Positions 1-13,800 of a stretch of 64,000 nucleotides of DNA are shown here, in pieces. The notes beneath the pieces were generated by a model. It ran no database searches. It was not told where the DNA came from and worked only from the letters and a program-made list of their open reading frames with translations. The position numbers and the translations under genes were made by a program. The DNA comes from Platycnemis pennipes (taxonomy: Eukaryota > Arthropoda > Insecta > Odonata > Platycnemididae). Every line of letters starts with the position of its first letter. The stretch's first letter is position 1. Location: assembly GCA_933228895.1 (NCBI GenBank), contig OW121852.1:61484872-61548871 (forward strand), written 5' to 3'.

Positions 1-1684
1 TTCTCATTATTTTTCTACCATTACATTTATCGGGCAGCCTTCCCACCTTTTTTTCACCAAAACATTTCGCCAACTAAGGCTAATGTCCGTCACCGAAGTG
101 CATGGAATAAGCCCCATCGATTCGTTGAACATTCAGTTGTGAATCTTAGTTATTTAGTTGTGAATCAGGTGTACAATGTATCCCTTTTGTATATCCTTAA
201 TGTGATACATATTTGGCTAGTAGTGTTAAAATTCATGATCACTGTGTATTCTGCTCATCACAAGGAATCCGAAGCTATGTTTTTCGGAAAATTATACCTC
301 ATGTTTTTTTAACTTCTGAGATTCAGGTCGACAGGTAGTTGTAGCATACTAGCTTGTAGTAAATGCGTGCTTGCAGTTATAAAAATACGAGACTATCATT
401 ATTAAAATGGTAATACAAGTACAATCACACTTGTAAACAAAATTTTACGTGACATGGTCTTCGATTTCCATACCCCCCTTCGCGAGACCATAAGAAGAGT
501 TCTCCTCCCTCCCCACCCTTCACGCTCGACGTAATTATTGAATGGCCACCTTAGCTCCCTCTCGAAGCAATTTAGTCAGGTCACAAACCACCTGAAATAT
601 GACATTCCTAAATATGATGCCGCTGTTGCTAATTGCTTCCCGTTTTCGCTCACAGTGGCGTGATTACGTTTTGTTTATTTATGCAAATATTTTTTACATT
701 TTTGGTTCCCTCTTACAATCAAGGGGTTATGACCACGTTAATCAAGTTGTTATTCGATTTTAAAACTCGTGCCATCCGATCTAGATCAAATCCAAGAACT
801 TGGCTTTGGTTTGTATTTTTCACGTAGCTTTGTGATACCTGTGCCAGAGTCCGCCAGTAAATTGGCCATTAACTTTCCCTTTGATGCCTTATCAGTAATC
901 TTCAACTTCCCAGAACTACCACAACACGCCACCTCTTCCTTGAAGAATTAGATTTTTTCAATTTTCAATCTTTAATTTTACCAAAGGAAACATACACGGC
1001 CATGGAAATAAGATACACGGCTGCGAAAAATGTATTAAAAGTGTGTACAATTTGTGTGAGTATTTAACTTGTGAAGTTTTAATATATTTTTTCATTAGGG
1101 CGGAGGTTCCATATAGTTTTCATTGTTATAGCTTTTAATGTATTGATTTCAGCTTTTAACGTTTTCTGAGTTTTGATGAAAATTTAATTCAGCAGAAATA
1201 TAATATTCCGATAATCGGAGACCTTTTGGCATTCGGTCAGGGAAATTGGTAAAATATCAGTGAAAAATCAGGGAAAAGTCAGGGAATTGGAAAATTGGTA
1301 ATCAGTAGCCACCCTGTAATGGCTATATTGAAGAGCTGGCCTTACCTTGCCTATATCCCTCTTATAACTCAGTTCCCCCATGAAGTTATACTAACAACAT
1401 ATAATTATTCAGTTCAAATATTTGAGTATCAAAAATACTCAAAAGTAGACAAAGTGACATACTATGTAGCACTGCATAACAAAACAGTTAACTAGTTAAT
1501 GCAGGGTACAGACTTTCTTCTCACAAAGTGATAATTTATTCATTACTTGAACACCAAGGTCTCTGTAGGAAAAAAGCTTCGCTTGTGAGATCTGTTGACA
1601 AGTGGGAGGTTAATAAGTAGAACTGTCACCATGTTTTAGTTTCATATTTCAGTATTTTAAAATCACTAATTTTTTCCATATTAG
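1..1684 (+). other. GPATCH1: GPATCH1 intron, 3' part
   Basis: Intron sequence upstream of the G-patch exon; it ends in a TTAG acceptor at 1681-1684. No upstream GPATCH1 exon is visible, so the N-terminal exons lie outside the window. Short ORFs at 633-951 resemble nothing I know. The only recognisable content is a hAT-like end near 1230-1317. Confidence 0.7.
1230..1317. mobile_element. hAT-like element end (fragment)
   Basis: Repeated TCAGGGAAA-type motifs run up to CAGTAGCCACCCTG at the right edge. That is the layout of a hAT-type terminus whose inverted repeat would read CAGGGTGGCTACTG. No left partner or target duplication was found, so this is probably a truncated copy. Similar TCAGGGAA sequence occurs near 35950 and 38830. 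Confidence 0.45.
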
Positions 1685-1808
1685 GGACACAATTGGAGTT
1701 CGTCTGCTGAAACAAATGGGTTGGAAGCCTGGTCAGGGTGTTGGGCCACGTGTCACTAAGTCAGAAAAGAAGCAAGCCATGAAGAAACACCAAAAAGAAA
1801 AGAAAAAG
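1685..1808 (+). CDS. GPATCH1: GPATCH1 exon: G-patch domain
   Basis: Encodes about 41 residues. The G-patch core reads DTIGVRLLKQMGWKPGQGVG and is followed by PRV and a Lys-rich stretch. The glycines and the MGW motif that define the helicase-binding G-patch are intact. The acceptor is TTAG at 1681-1684. The donor is GTATGT at 1809. The exon ends on a complete codon. Confidence 0.93.
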
Positions 1809-4800
1809 GTATGTACTCATGGTATTTCTATCCTGAATGTGTACTAAGTAGTATTGGGGTACCATATCACCCATAGTACCTTTAGGTATCGGAGGAAGGA
1901 GGTTGTATTGTGGGAGGATAGAAAATGCCTTTAAGAGAATAATGTGACCCCTCAGTTGTATCTTATGGAAGGAGGGTGGGGCACAAGGTGAACAAAGAGG
2001 CAATGCAAGGGGGAGTGAGTTGCATGAGCTATGGTTCATTTCAAATGAGTTGATGTGTGGGAAGGCAAGGCCAGCCAGAAGGAGGAGCTTGAAACCAATC
2101 ATGTAGTCTTGAGGTAACCAATAGGAGGTGAAAAATTCGAGAAAACATTCAAGTCTAAAAGCCAATTAAAAGTAAAAGAAACAATGGTAATCAGGTTTAT
2201 TATCCAAAGACCAGATGACACTGATATAGGATTCGTCAAAAATACACAGAACATATACATAGACAAAATATTTAAACACTCTTATCATGGAGAAATTCTT
2301 CTAAAGAATAATAGAGTTTGTCTTGTAAAAAACATTTCACCTTTGCTTTAAAGGAGTCAGCAGTTTTGCAATTTTTCAGACTGGTAGGCAACTTGTTAAA
2401 TAGGTGCAACCCCAGAGTTTTAGAAACTCAAAAGGCTGATTTGGTCCTGATATACTTATAGTGAATGGCATCATGACCACGAGTACAATAATTATGAACA
2501 TCAATCTATTTTGTTCAACCAGGTGGCCAACACCTGGGAGAATTGGGAAGATAAGTGTGAGTAAGCAAAGTGCTAAGCTCAGAGTGTATATCATGATGTT
2601 CATGGTCACCTGGTTGACCAAAATTTTGTGAATTTTTTACTTCTTTTAATTGGCATTTAGACATGAATTTCTTCCCGATTTTTTTATCTTCATCAAGTTT
2701 ACTTGATTTTAACAAAAGCTAATAGGAGTATGGAGGGGGAAATTCCTTCTCCTGCAAGCTCAGTCTTACTCTGACTTTTCTCCTGTGAAGATATGCTCTC
2801 TGCTTGTGGAGTTGCTACGTATTCTGCTGCATATTATATTAAATTTAAAAGCTTAATAATTCTGTATTATTCACCATACCTTATCCTTCTGTGCTTAGAT
2901 TTAATGTTATTGAAAATTATGTACTCACATCCAGTAAGATGCTGGAGCACTTGCATAAAACCTTTTGGCCTAATTTATCCATTTCCATAAATATTGTAAC
3001 TCCTTGCTGGAGTTTTTTCCCCTTGCCCATTTCACAAATTTCCCTTCTCACAAGAGAGTAAGAAGGGGTTGACGAAAATGGCCCAATTCTGGCACACCAA
3101 GTCATTTGAAATGAACTCGAGGGAATCTTATAATCATCTCAGAATGCCTCACCTAGTTCAATACAAATACCTATACATCCTCAGTTGTGGTAGGAGCAGG
3201 GAGAATTATTTTTTGTGGAGGGGGGGGAGACAAATCGAATGATTTCACAATCTTACTATTATGGTGAATGACCATGAAGACAATGGATACTTGTGATTTC
3301 TAGCACCCCTAATTTGTCAAGAAATTAGTATAGGGGAAAATAATGTGAATTTTACACCCCAATTACTCACAGAGCTGTGTTGTTATGAACTCCCAAGCAC
3401 TACCTTATTTTTAAAATGAGAAAATTTTGTTAATGATGGAGTTTATTGCAAAAATATTTATGGAACAACCCACACTTTTATAAAATATCATAGAATCAAA
3501 CACAAGCCCCAGGTTTCAATGAATTACCATCATCATCAGGTTAACAGTAGTGCTGCATACTCTCCATGTAAGCCTGCTAACAACCTGAGGTTTGGGAAGA
3601 AGGCTGAAAACATAGTGACTCCAGGGTCATACATCCTCTTAAAGATTTCATTCATAATGGCAGTAGATAGCTGTGCTTAATGTGTAATGCTCAAGAATTG
3701 GGATCCTACTCTCTGCCAGTAAAAAGGTTTGGAGGCACTTATAAGATATTATTTCTCTCAAGTTGAATCATCCTCCGACCCTTTACCACTGCTTGACCAA
3801 TTTACCAATTGGAGACCTTTTGGAGTCAGCAAGCAATGGGTTGGGATAATAACTATCAGGTAAACCAGAAACATAATACTGTGGGTTTTAGGGCAAGAAG
3901 TCTTGCAGAGGAGAAGAACACAAAGGTTGAGGCAGGCCACTGGAGGTGTGACCTTTGTAATCCCCCGTCCACCAACCCTGGGTGCTAGGGGTTAGGGTTT
4001 ATAGAATTGAGATCACAGGGCCAAAACATGGGATCATTTTATTGCTATGGCATAGAACAGAATGGTTGATCACAAAGGCTGTGTTGCCAGCTAATTTAAA
4101 TGGCAGACAATTTTGAAGAACTTCCTCTTTACACCATTGGATAGTGGTAATTTCTTTTGTGCACAACTCAACGTCATCATTTAATGCTCACAATTGTAAA
4201 AAAGGCATTTTTTACTACCAAAAATTTGTAGGCTCAAATATTTGATAGAACTCAACAATTTTGGGTATTAGTATGAGATGAGGCACTGATTATTTTTGTT
4301 AAAATGGGTTACCACTTCTATACTTGAGTAGTAAGATAATATCTGCCTATTTTCTTTACCCCTTTCTCAACCAAAGTTAAAAAAGTAATGCCTTCTTTTA
4401 TATAGTAATTATAGTTATATCTTCTTCCATGGTAATACTATAAATGTTATTCCCGTGCAGGTTTATGGCTGTTCTTTGCCTGAGGATTTTGGTGGACCCT
4501 CAGAGCCCATCGAGGAGGAGAGTTCAGGTGAAGAGGATGAAGAAGAAATCCTCTATGCTCCCGATGACATAGCACCATTCAAATGTATGCCCAAGGATGA
4601 CCATTTTGGAATTGGGTACTCGGGTCTCGATCGGAGACCTATTTTATTTCGAGATACAACAGAAACTCGAGGAAATTCTATTTTAAATATCAATGATAAC
4701 AAGACTAAAATTTCTATATCTGGCCAGGTATTTACTGCAGCATTTTTTTCATCTCTTCTCATTTTTCAGCCGTATTTATGTACTGTATAATATTTATTTT

Positions 4801-7800
4801 TTACAAGAAAGTATTATTCACCATATTTTTATAATATTATAATCGTTTCCCCTGACCCCATCACCGTCTTTTATTAGTTCGCAGACATTAGAAATATCTG
4901 CCAATTACGCTATCCCTAGTAGAAAAATTTAAATAAATATATATCAAGGTTTTTTCTAGAAAACATAAAGTAATTCAATAAAATTTCACACTAAGTAGAA
5001 CCTTTATTGAATGAATGAATGCTTTATTAATTGTCCCTGGGCATTTTCCCTTAGGGACAAGAAACAATGTACATAGTTGTACGAGCAACAAAAAAAGAGA
5101 AATATGTCAAGCACTTCAAACAATAAACAGCTTGTGACAAGTTAAAATATAAATTAAAACAATTGGCAAGTGAAAAAAAGACCAAATGCATGGTACAGTA
5201 GAACCCCTCTAATTTGGGCTAATTGTGTCCAGCTAATGCCCGAATGAACTAAAAACCCGAATTAAACATTTAAAGTGGTTTTATTGCTGTAGGAACGACC
5301 CTAAAACATCTATGAAGATCATTCATGGTTCTCAAGCATATAAGAATATACAAGATGCACTAAAAACGTAAGAAAATATAGGATTAGATACTTTCCCTGG
5401 GAGCACACTAAAAATTGTAGACGTCTATATTTGGTCTATTTAAAGTCTACAGATAACTTCACTGATTGAAGTTTGCTGTAGACCAAGAATAGACCTAATG
5501 TAGGCACGATAATAGTCCTAATGATGGACCCAGTCGACCAAATTTCCCCGAGAGCACCAAGTTTGTAGTTGACCTAATGTAAACCTAATTTAAAAGTCTA
5601 CATCTGGTATTCAGCTAACCATAAGGTTTGTGAACTATTTAAAACAAATTATATGTTTTTGGTTGGTAATTGTTAGTTACAATTGAATTTCAACCAACCA
5701 TTTAAATAGTTCACTTTGAGACCCGTTTAAATATTTATAAAAATCGGAATTGCTGGTACATCGGCAAACATTATTTCGTCGCTATAGTCCATCACTGCGC
5801 TTAATAATATTATCCGGTAGAAATTCCACTCATGTGGCCAAGTTAGCTGCGCACCCATTGGAAGTTTTCTTTTGTTAGAAATCGTGCCCGCGCATGGAAA
5901 CGCAGGAAACATGCGTAAACATGTGCCGAATCTAATTGGAGTGTAGTTGAAATTTATCATCTCGGTGTTTTTTACACACTCTAGTTACGTAATATACAGT
6001 TTTCTTTTGCATTCTTGTATTCTAAAGAATAATTTGGTTCCGGTTCATCCACTAGGTACTTGTGTACTGAGGCTGTATCGTACGGTAAGTGCACTCTTTT
6101 AAATTCAAGGCTATGGAAATATGTCTGCTAAGAAATCCGTTTTTCTTTCTGTAGCATCTGCGTTTAATTGTATTTACAGATGTCCTCAACCGTTGAATAC
6201 TTGTTTTCCGAAGTTACCTGTAACGTTACAAAGTTGTTAAAAAAATACGTCAATGAACGAAGGATCCTTGAAGGTACAACGTGTGTTACTTTACTGCTAG
6301 CAGATATGGTAGTTCAGTGGGGCATTTGGACCTTTTTCATTTAATTTATGCCAAGTGGGGTTCCGTTTTGTTTGTTTTGCAATATATTGCTGAGTGAATA
6401 ATCGTGTTTGGTAACAAAATAATGTGATATCAGTGAACTTTTTCTTTTCATTTAAAATTCTGGTCATGCGTAGACAGTGTCTTCGAAAACTCTGAGGAAG
6501 TGTCATTGATTGTGTGTTGAGGAGCTGTTGTGTAAAATTTGTGTAATTCATTTGCACTGGACTTCTGGTAAATAAAGGTATTTATTATTGTATTTTTGTT
6601 ATATGAATTGATGGTTTCTGGCGTAATTCCGGTAGAAGCAGTTGGATTTGGTGTTTTTCAGTCATTTTTGTCGAAGTTATTTTTCGAAATAATCAAGTTC
6701 ATTGCTTTCGTGAACAGAATAGTACTGTACTACTATTAGTTTCGACTACACAGCGTAATTATCAGTTTACTTGACGATGAAGTGTCGTAGAAACGTACGT
6801 AACGTAGTTAGCATAGGTATTGAATATTAAACAACGTAGTTAGTTGGTATATTATTATTCTGTATGGAAAACCAATTGTTACTGACTTGTTACATTTTTT
6901 TGTTCATTATCGCACTACTATGAAAACTATTTTACGTTTAAATCTAGTATGCTGAAAACCTACGTTAATGGTTACCAGTAGACCACGAATGGCGGACATT
7001 TGCACCTTTTTTCGACCACATGTAGACGTAATGTGAACCAAAATAAGACGTTTAAATACGGTATGAAGCAAACTTAATGGTTTGCTGTATACCAGATGTA
7101 GACGTTAAAATTAGCTCTACATTAGGTTTGCTGCAAACTTTGCGTGGTTACCAGTAGACCACGAATGGCGGACATTTGCACCTTTTTTCGACCACATATA
7201 GACGTAATGTAAACCAAAATAAGACGTCTAAATCTGGAATTCAGCAAATCTTATGGTTATATGAATACCAGATGTGGACGTTGAAATTAGGTTTACATCA
7301 GGTCTACTGCAAACTGTGTGCTCTTAGGGTTAAAACATCGTGACAAAGCACAAAATATGTAAAAAAAACAAAATTGACTATTAGAAGTGTATTTATTGAT
7401 CTACAGGTCGTGAAACAAATGCAAAATGAAACCTTACAAAATGTAGGCCTGGCGTATTGTATTTAAAAAAGAAATATGAGTAGGCCAATGTGTATTTACA
7501 GTTTTTAATTTCTATCACTCTTTTTGGAAGAACGACGTTATTTTCCTTAGTTGGGAAACCTCCTGTCTTTTATCGGCGGCAAAGTTGTGCCATCGTTTCA
7601 TCAAGAGAACGTCAGCAGGCGTTGACAATGCTTGTTGCTCGACATAGCTGAGAGCAACCTCTAACGCTTTCATGGCGTCCATGTGACTCACTTTCAATGA
7701 ATCTTGTGGATCATCCACATCTTCATCAGAAGATTCCCCGTTGGTCTGTTGTAGAAATAAATAACAATGATAACAGTCTGCAAATAAATAACAATGTAAA

Positions 7801-10800
7801 CAACAGGAATTTGAGGAAAATGGTGCGTGGCTTACACGAAAATCTGGAGTATTCGTGTAAGCTGAGCACCCCCATTTTTTCACCGGCGTTTTGGGAAAAA
7901 AGATGTATGGCTTACACGAGTAATACGGTATTTCATCATAAAGCTACCAAATGAAGAACTGTTTTTATGTTTTTGGGCAAGGTGCTCCAGAGATGACATG
8001 CAGTAACTATAAAAGACTTTTGGACTTCATTGAGCGATGACCAGGAAAATATAGAAATTCAGGATCACATCTGGTACACATATCTCTAGTGGAAGGTTTG
8101 GCAGCAAAATTGTCGAAACAAGGAGTACAGGAAGCACCTGAGGAAGTATCTCCTTCGGGTCTTAACAGTGAGCCATCGACGTTCATTGTAGTAGGGGGTC
8201 AAGTGGACATCTCTGCGAAGATTAACAATATAAACCTGATGCATGAATTTAAAGCCCATTGTTGTGTGGTATTATCTTCTTTGTGTAGATCATTGTAAAC
8301 AAGACAACAGTAATCAATAACTGGGAAAACTAACGATGAAATAAGCATTTTCCTAGTGTGATGAGGAAGAAGTTTTGAATGCACTTTCAGTTGGTGTAGG
8401 ATGGTGTTGATTTTGCGAGAAATATTATTAATATGATTGCTCCAAGACAGACTTGAGCTTATGGTGATACCTAGATTTCAAACTGAGTTTGAGTAGGGAA
8501 TGAGGGTGCCGTCGACACAGATTTGAGATATATTTTTGAAGTGAAAGTGGTTTGTCATTTTAGGACTACCAATAATCATTGCTTTAGTCTTACTTGTGTT
8601 CAGAACAAAGTTATTTTGCTGGGACCATGTAGAAATGACTTTTATATCCTCGTTCATTTTTATGATTGCGTCCTCAATTTCACTGGGGAAACAATGACGA
8701 TATATTTGCAGTTCCTCTGCGTAAAGCATGTACTTTGTGTGCTCTAAGTCATGTGGAAGGTCGTTAATGAAAATGGCAAAGAGCAGGGGACCAAGTACGG
8801 AACCTTGCGGCACTCCACAGGGGACTGTAGTCCAGCTGGAAAGGTTCCCGTAAGTGTCCCTTTCAGCTTGTCAACGATCAGACAGATAAGAATGAAACCA
8901 GTTGAGGACCGAACTGGAGAAATTCAACTTCTTCATTTTCTCAAGTAAAATAGCATGGGTTACCCAATCAAAGGCCTTACTGAAATAAAATAATACAAGT
9001 ATCGTCACCATTCTCTTGTCAAATGTACTTCGAATGCCTAGTGATTTTCAGAAGCGCAGACTGGGTGGAAAATCTGCGATGAAATCCAGATTGAAATGGG
9101 TCATATTTATTGTTTTGAGCGAGAAAATAAACAATGCGTTCTAACGCTTTAGAGATGTTTTCAAAATGGATATGGGTCTGTAATCTGACGGATTCACTGG
9201 ATTTTTTATCTTTTTTATTGGTGTTATAAGGGATGATTAGGAATTAAGGGAATGGTAGGAAATTTGGAGGATTGTAGTGAAAAATCAAACAAATCAAGGA
9301 TTATAGGCATTGTGATACTGTAGTAGATTCTCAACATTCTGTGAGATATTTTGTCTACCCCGGTGGAATTTGATCTTGAGTGGAAAATGAATTTATTGAG
9401 GGTATCAGTATTGATAATTTCAAAATAGAAATTTGAGTTGCTGAAAGGGACGACAGGGTCTAGACAGGGACTAGGGTAGGAAGGAAGAAGTAGCTGCTTA
9501 GACCTGTGTGGGCAGTGGTAGAGAAGTAGAGATTGATTTGATTGATGGTAAAAGAGAGATTTGTCGGTGATGTGCAATACCTAGATTCCTTAGTTCCTTC
9601 CATACTCGCTTGGAATATTTAATGTCAGAGAGAGCGTTGGCAAAATATTTGCATTTAGAATCGTTGATCTAATGTTTCGTCTGGTTCCTTAACTTCGTAA
9701 ATTGAGTGTATAATATTGGGTTGCTGGAGCGAATGAATGCACGGCATATACAATTTCGTTCCCTCGTTTTCTCAGAGATTTCCTTGGTCAGCCAGGGAGT
9801 GGTTGGGTGCTTAGGTTGACATGTTCCCACTGGAGCATGGAGGTTAAAGCAATTCAGAAGATTTTCATGGAATATTTTAAGTTTGGAGTCAATGTCTTCA
9901 GCCTGATACATTTTCATCCAGTCAGCGGAGGAGAGGTCATCAAGGAATCTTTCTTTGTTGAATTTTTTAAAGTCATGAAAAGTAAAGGGAGGACGTTTTG
10001 GTAATGGGAATACGAATTGTTAGGAAATGGATATTTGGTTATGGGTAGATACGAATGGAACAGGAGTTGGTGAAAAGGAGGATGCTTTGTCCAAATCATC
10101 CACAATGCAGGTATAGCTGTTAATAGTGTGGTAAGTGGCTTAGTTGGAGACCAATGTAGGTTATTACGATATAAGAAGTTTTTCAGTTGATTGCTGTAAG
10201 AACTCCCAGAGAGCATATCAGCATTAAAGTCACCAGCGATCATGGTATTTTCATATGTAGGATAATAACTTAGAATGAGTTCACAAATTCATTAATGTAA
10301 CCAATTTTAGGTGGGCAATAGACAATGGCAAGCAGAAGTTTTGCAGTATTCATCCCAAAGACTTCTAGAATAATAAATTCGGGATTAGAACAGTAATCAG
10401 ATGGGACGGTGGTCAGTACACAGTAGTCAAGTTTGTGGTGAATAAAAGCCCCGACACCACCACCTTTTTTTCCGATCCTGTCATGACGCACTAGGTTGTA
10501 ATCGGCCATGTACACCATCGGAGATTGTAGGCTTCAGCCACATTTCAGTCATGCATATTATGTCAAATATCTCTCAAAGGAAATGGGTACAAAGTTCATA
10601 AATATGATGAGTAAGGGACTGACAATTTACTAGGCATAGTTTTACATGATCGTGAGATCTATTGTTAGCAAGATTTGTTGAACAGGATTTTAAGTTAGAA
10701 CACTGGGAATCACTTTGAAGTAAGACACCATTTGCATCACTTGAGACAATCAAAGCATTATTTACAAGTCCCAAGTCGGTTATTGCCGATAGTTTTAACA

Positions 10801-13800
10801 TAATACCCTTTTACATAACCCTTTTACACAAATAAAAACTAAAAATAAAAATTTTCACATTATGTTTGCCACTTAGTGGGTCGTTGAAAATGTGGCATCA
10901 TTGATTAAATTTATTTATCTGCTTTAAGCTCCTCATTTCCCTCCAAAATCTCTGCAATGTCCTCTTCTGTATACTCTTACCTGAAATAGGCAGAGGTTTC
11001 GGAGGGGAGTGCTAAATCCTGAGAAATCCACTAAGTCTAAGACTGAGGATCCACCGATAACGAAGAAAGGGGAAGCAAATTTAATGCTTCGGATTCCTCC
11101 TTCCTCTCCGTCCCTCATAGAATTATGTATCTGTATAAAATTCCAAGTAAAAAATTGTAGAAAGGTGGAGATGGAGGATTAGGTATATTTTAAATACGAA
11201 TAAACAATACAAAAAAGGAAAATATGGGCTGACATTGTAAATCCTTGAAAATGCATTATTAATTTTAATTTGTGATTTTGTCAAATGTGTTACATAACCA
11301 CTAGATGCCTATCGCGATGTTTGAGCATATTGCAGCGGAAACTTTCTTTGCATTGAAAAGCGTACCTAGCAGAGGATGAAATGCATGGTTGGGAGGGTGT
11401 GTGTTAGAGCTTTTTAGGATATCTAGAGTGGAAATAAGAGAGAATAATGGGGGACGGGGTGGAAAAAGTGAATTTGGGTTGTCCTGAAAGGCTGTGATGC
11501 TCTCAAAGCTTTTCCTGCTTGATGTCTCGTGGTCTTCAACGAGGGTGGGTGGAAGACCCTGGGGTGAGGCAAAGAGGGGTTAGAGGTGGGGGGAAGGGAG
11601 TGGGAGACTCGCATGTGCCACTGTCACTGGTGACCATGTCGGAGAGGGAGGGAAACTGCGAACGGTCAAGATGCACCTAAGGTCTGCAGCTGATAAAGAA
11701 CTCCTCTATTTCTGAGAATATCGTGCGTGAGCACGTGGCTGCCTGCCCCCTCTCTCCCACCTCTTCCAAAGAGAGATGCTCCCTCGGCTACATGCAGAAG
11801 CAACGAAACAATGAGCTTCCTTTTCACAGCTTTACGTTTTCTAAGTACGATGATTTCGGTATTCCCATTTTTTGTTGCTTTGGTGGCTGGTGAGGTTTGA
11901 AGAACAAAGTGCTTCCCTTTCAGTGTGGTCTGAGTGACTGCCGCACAAGAAAGAAAAGAGAGGAATGGGAGGGGTTGGAAAAGCCCTTAGCATCGCACAT
12001 GTAGGTATAGATTAGAGCAAAGGACTAGAAGTGAGTGTGCTGGTTTTTCCAACTTCTTTCATTTTTCCATACTTTTCGTATTCCTTTGGTCTGGCAAAAC
12101 ATGTACAAATGGCCCTTTGGCCATTTGTACATGTGTTCCTGATGCAAAACTTGCTCCCAAGAAATCTTGATCAGTCACTAATAATGAGGTTATCACGCAT
12201 CATCCCGTTTATAATGTATCTCTGTGGGAACGAAAATGAATCGTATTCATGACAGATCTATTTAGCACATTGTGCAAATATTCACCCTGTCTCATTTTGC
12301 CTTAAGGTAACCAGCCAGGGAATCACCAGTTCCATTATAATCATATTTATTGTTGCTAGTGAGGGAGTTTAAAGGTCTGAAGCTATAAACAATCCCAATA
12401 TGAGATATGAATTCGACTAAGTTAGCCCATGCCAATCTGATTTGCCACTCTTGTTTTCATTAGCTCTTATTTATTTTGGAAATTTATCTTGAATAATTAC
12501 TTGTGATTATAGAACAGTTTTAAATGAGAAAGCATACTGCATTCTGTGCAATTTTTTTGCAACTACATATTTTGATGTATAAATTAAAGTATGTCAGGAA
12601 ATTATCAAAGTGTGAAGAGCGTAGAAAACAAACAAACGCGACAAAAAATGTGTCACTTCATCCAATATTGGAGCAGTATAGGAATATCATAATACTGGAT
12701 GAAGTTTGTCATAGATATGGAAAAAGTTAATAATGTAATTCACAAAGCAGATTTAATGGATAGATGTAATAATTAATGGTAGAAGATGTTAAAAATTTAG
12801 AAAACAAATTATTGACAGTATTATGCTTACTAATATGTTGTTAATTGTGTTGATATTATTGATGCCTTCTTTTCTTTCCATCTCAGGCCTTTGGTGTTGG
12901 AGCATTTGAGGAGGAGGATGAAGATATATATTCCACGGAGGACATGTCTCATTATGATTTTTCTCTTGAAGAACAAAAGGAGAAAAAGAGTAGTAAAGTG
13001 AAGAACACCCGCTGGAGTCAAGAGACTGAAGCAAATTATGCTGGCAGACCTCTTGAAGGCTTTGTGCTTGCAAAATCGAAGCAGCAAATTCCATATTTTC
13101 CACCTCCAAAACTGCCCTGTGATTTCAAGCCTATTCATAAGGTATTCTGTGCTGATAATTTTCATTGTTCTTATTGTTTATAATATAGTCTCTATTTTTT
13201 GTCGAATGAACAGATTAATATATCATGTTTTCCTTCTATGATAGCATTTGGGATTTTGGATTAGCTATGTGGTTACTTTGCCTCAGGAATTATCTTTAAA
13301 ATAAAGCAGCATTAATATAACAGTCCTAAGGTCATTTCCTGAGATTGAAGTGTCTTGCATTGCCTGAGGCAGTTGGCACACCCTAATCATTGGTCTGAGA
13401 TCATTAGCCCATCTCAAATATCTTTGCCCTGGTAGGGAAATGCAGTTCATAGTACAGGCTGCAAACATGATGTGATGATTATTATGTACACAGGACTGGA
13501 AATCTTCAGCTATTAATCAAATAAAAAGGTATAACTCTTATGTGGTGGAAGGATGTCATAATTGATAACACAGACACTTTTTGACTTCCATTAACCCTTT
13601 CGCGCCGGAGCCATAGGAAGAGAATTTTTTCCGTCGTACGAGGAGCACGAGATATTTCTTGACTCTCCCGTCCGGAGCTCTCTCGTGGCGAGGAAGTAGG
13701 CAGGTATGCCCCACCCACCGTTTTGGGACCCAACTCAGCGGGACACCGGACCCTTTCCCCGTTCACTGGGCTCGACCAACCAACCCTTTAGCAGCCCTTT

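Larger units (their letters stand above)
5196..7740 (-). mobile_element. pogo/Tigger-type DNA transposon remnant (interrupted)
   Basis: A TA dinucleotide at 5194-5195 is followed by CAGTAGAACCCCTCTAA, a pogo/Tigger-style terminus. The minus-strand reading at 7740-7515 gives MDAMKALEVALSYVEQQ, then VLLMKRWHNFAADKR and KITSFFQKE before a stop, like the C-terminus of Tigger transposases. Only the 3' part survives. The segment 5395-7329 is a separate insertion inside it. The other terminus was not found. Confidence 0.55.
4728..12886 (+). other. GPATCH1: GPATCH1 intron (8.2 kb), transposon-filled
   Basis: Contains a LINE tail near 5001-5160, a pogo/Tigger remnant from 5196 to about 7740 split by an inverted-repeat element (5395-7329), a minus-strand LINE (about 7955-10800) and a perfect hairpin at 12099-12134. 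From 10800 to 12880 nothing else is recognised. Confidence 0.75.

Noticed and set aside
769..951. Upstream GPATCH1 exon
   Set aside because: The translation shows none of the conserved N-terminal motifs (for example an FGIAP-like segment) and lacks suitable splice signals.
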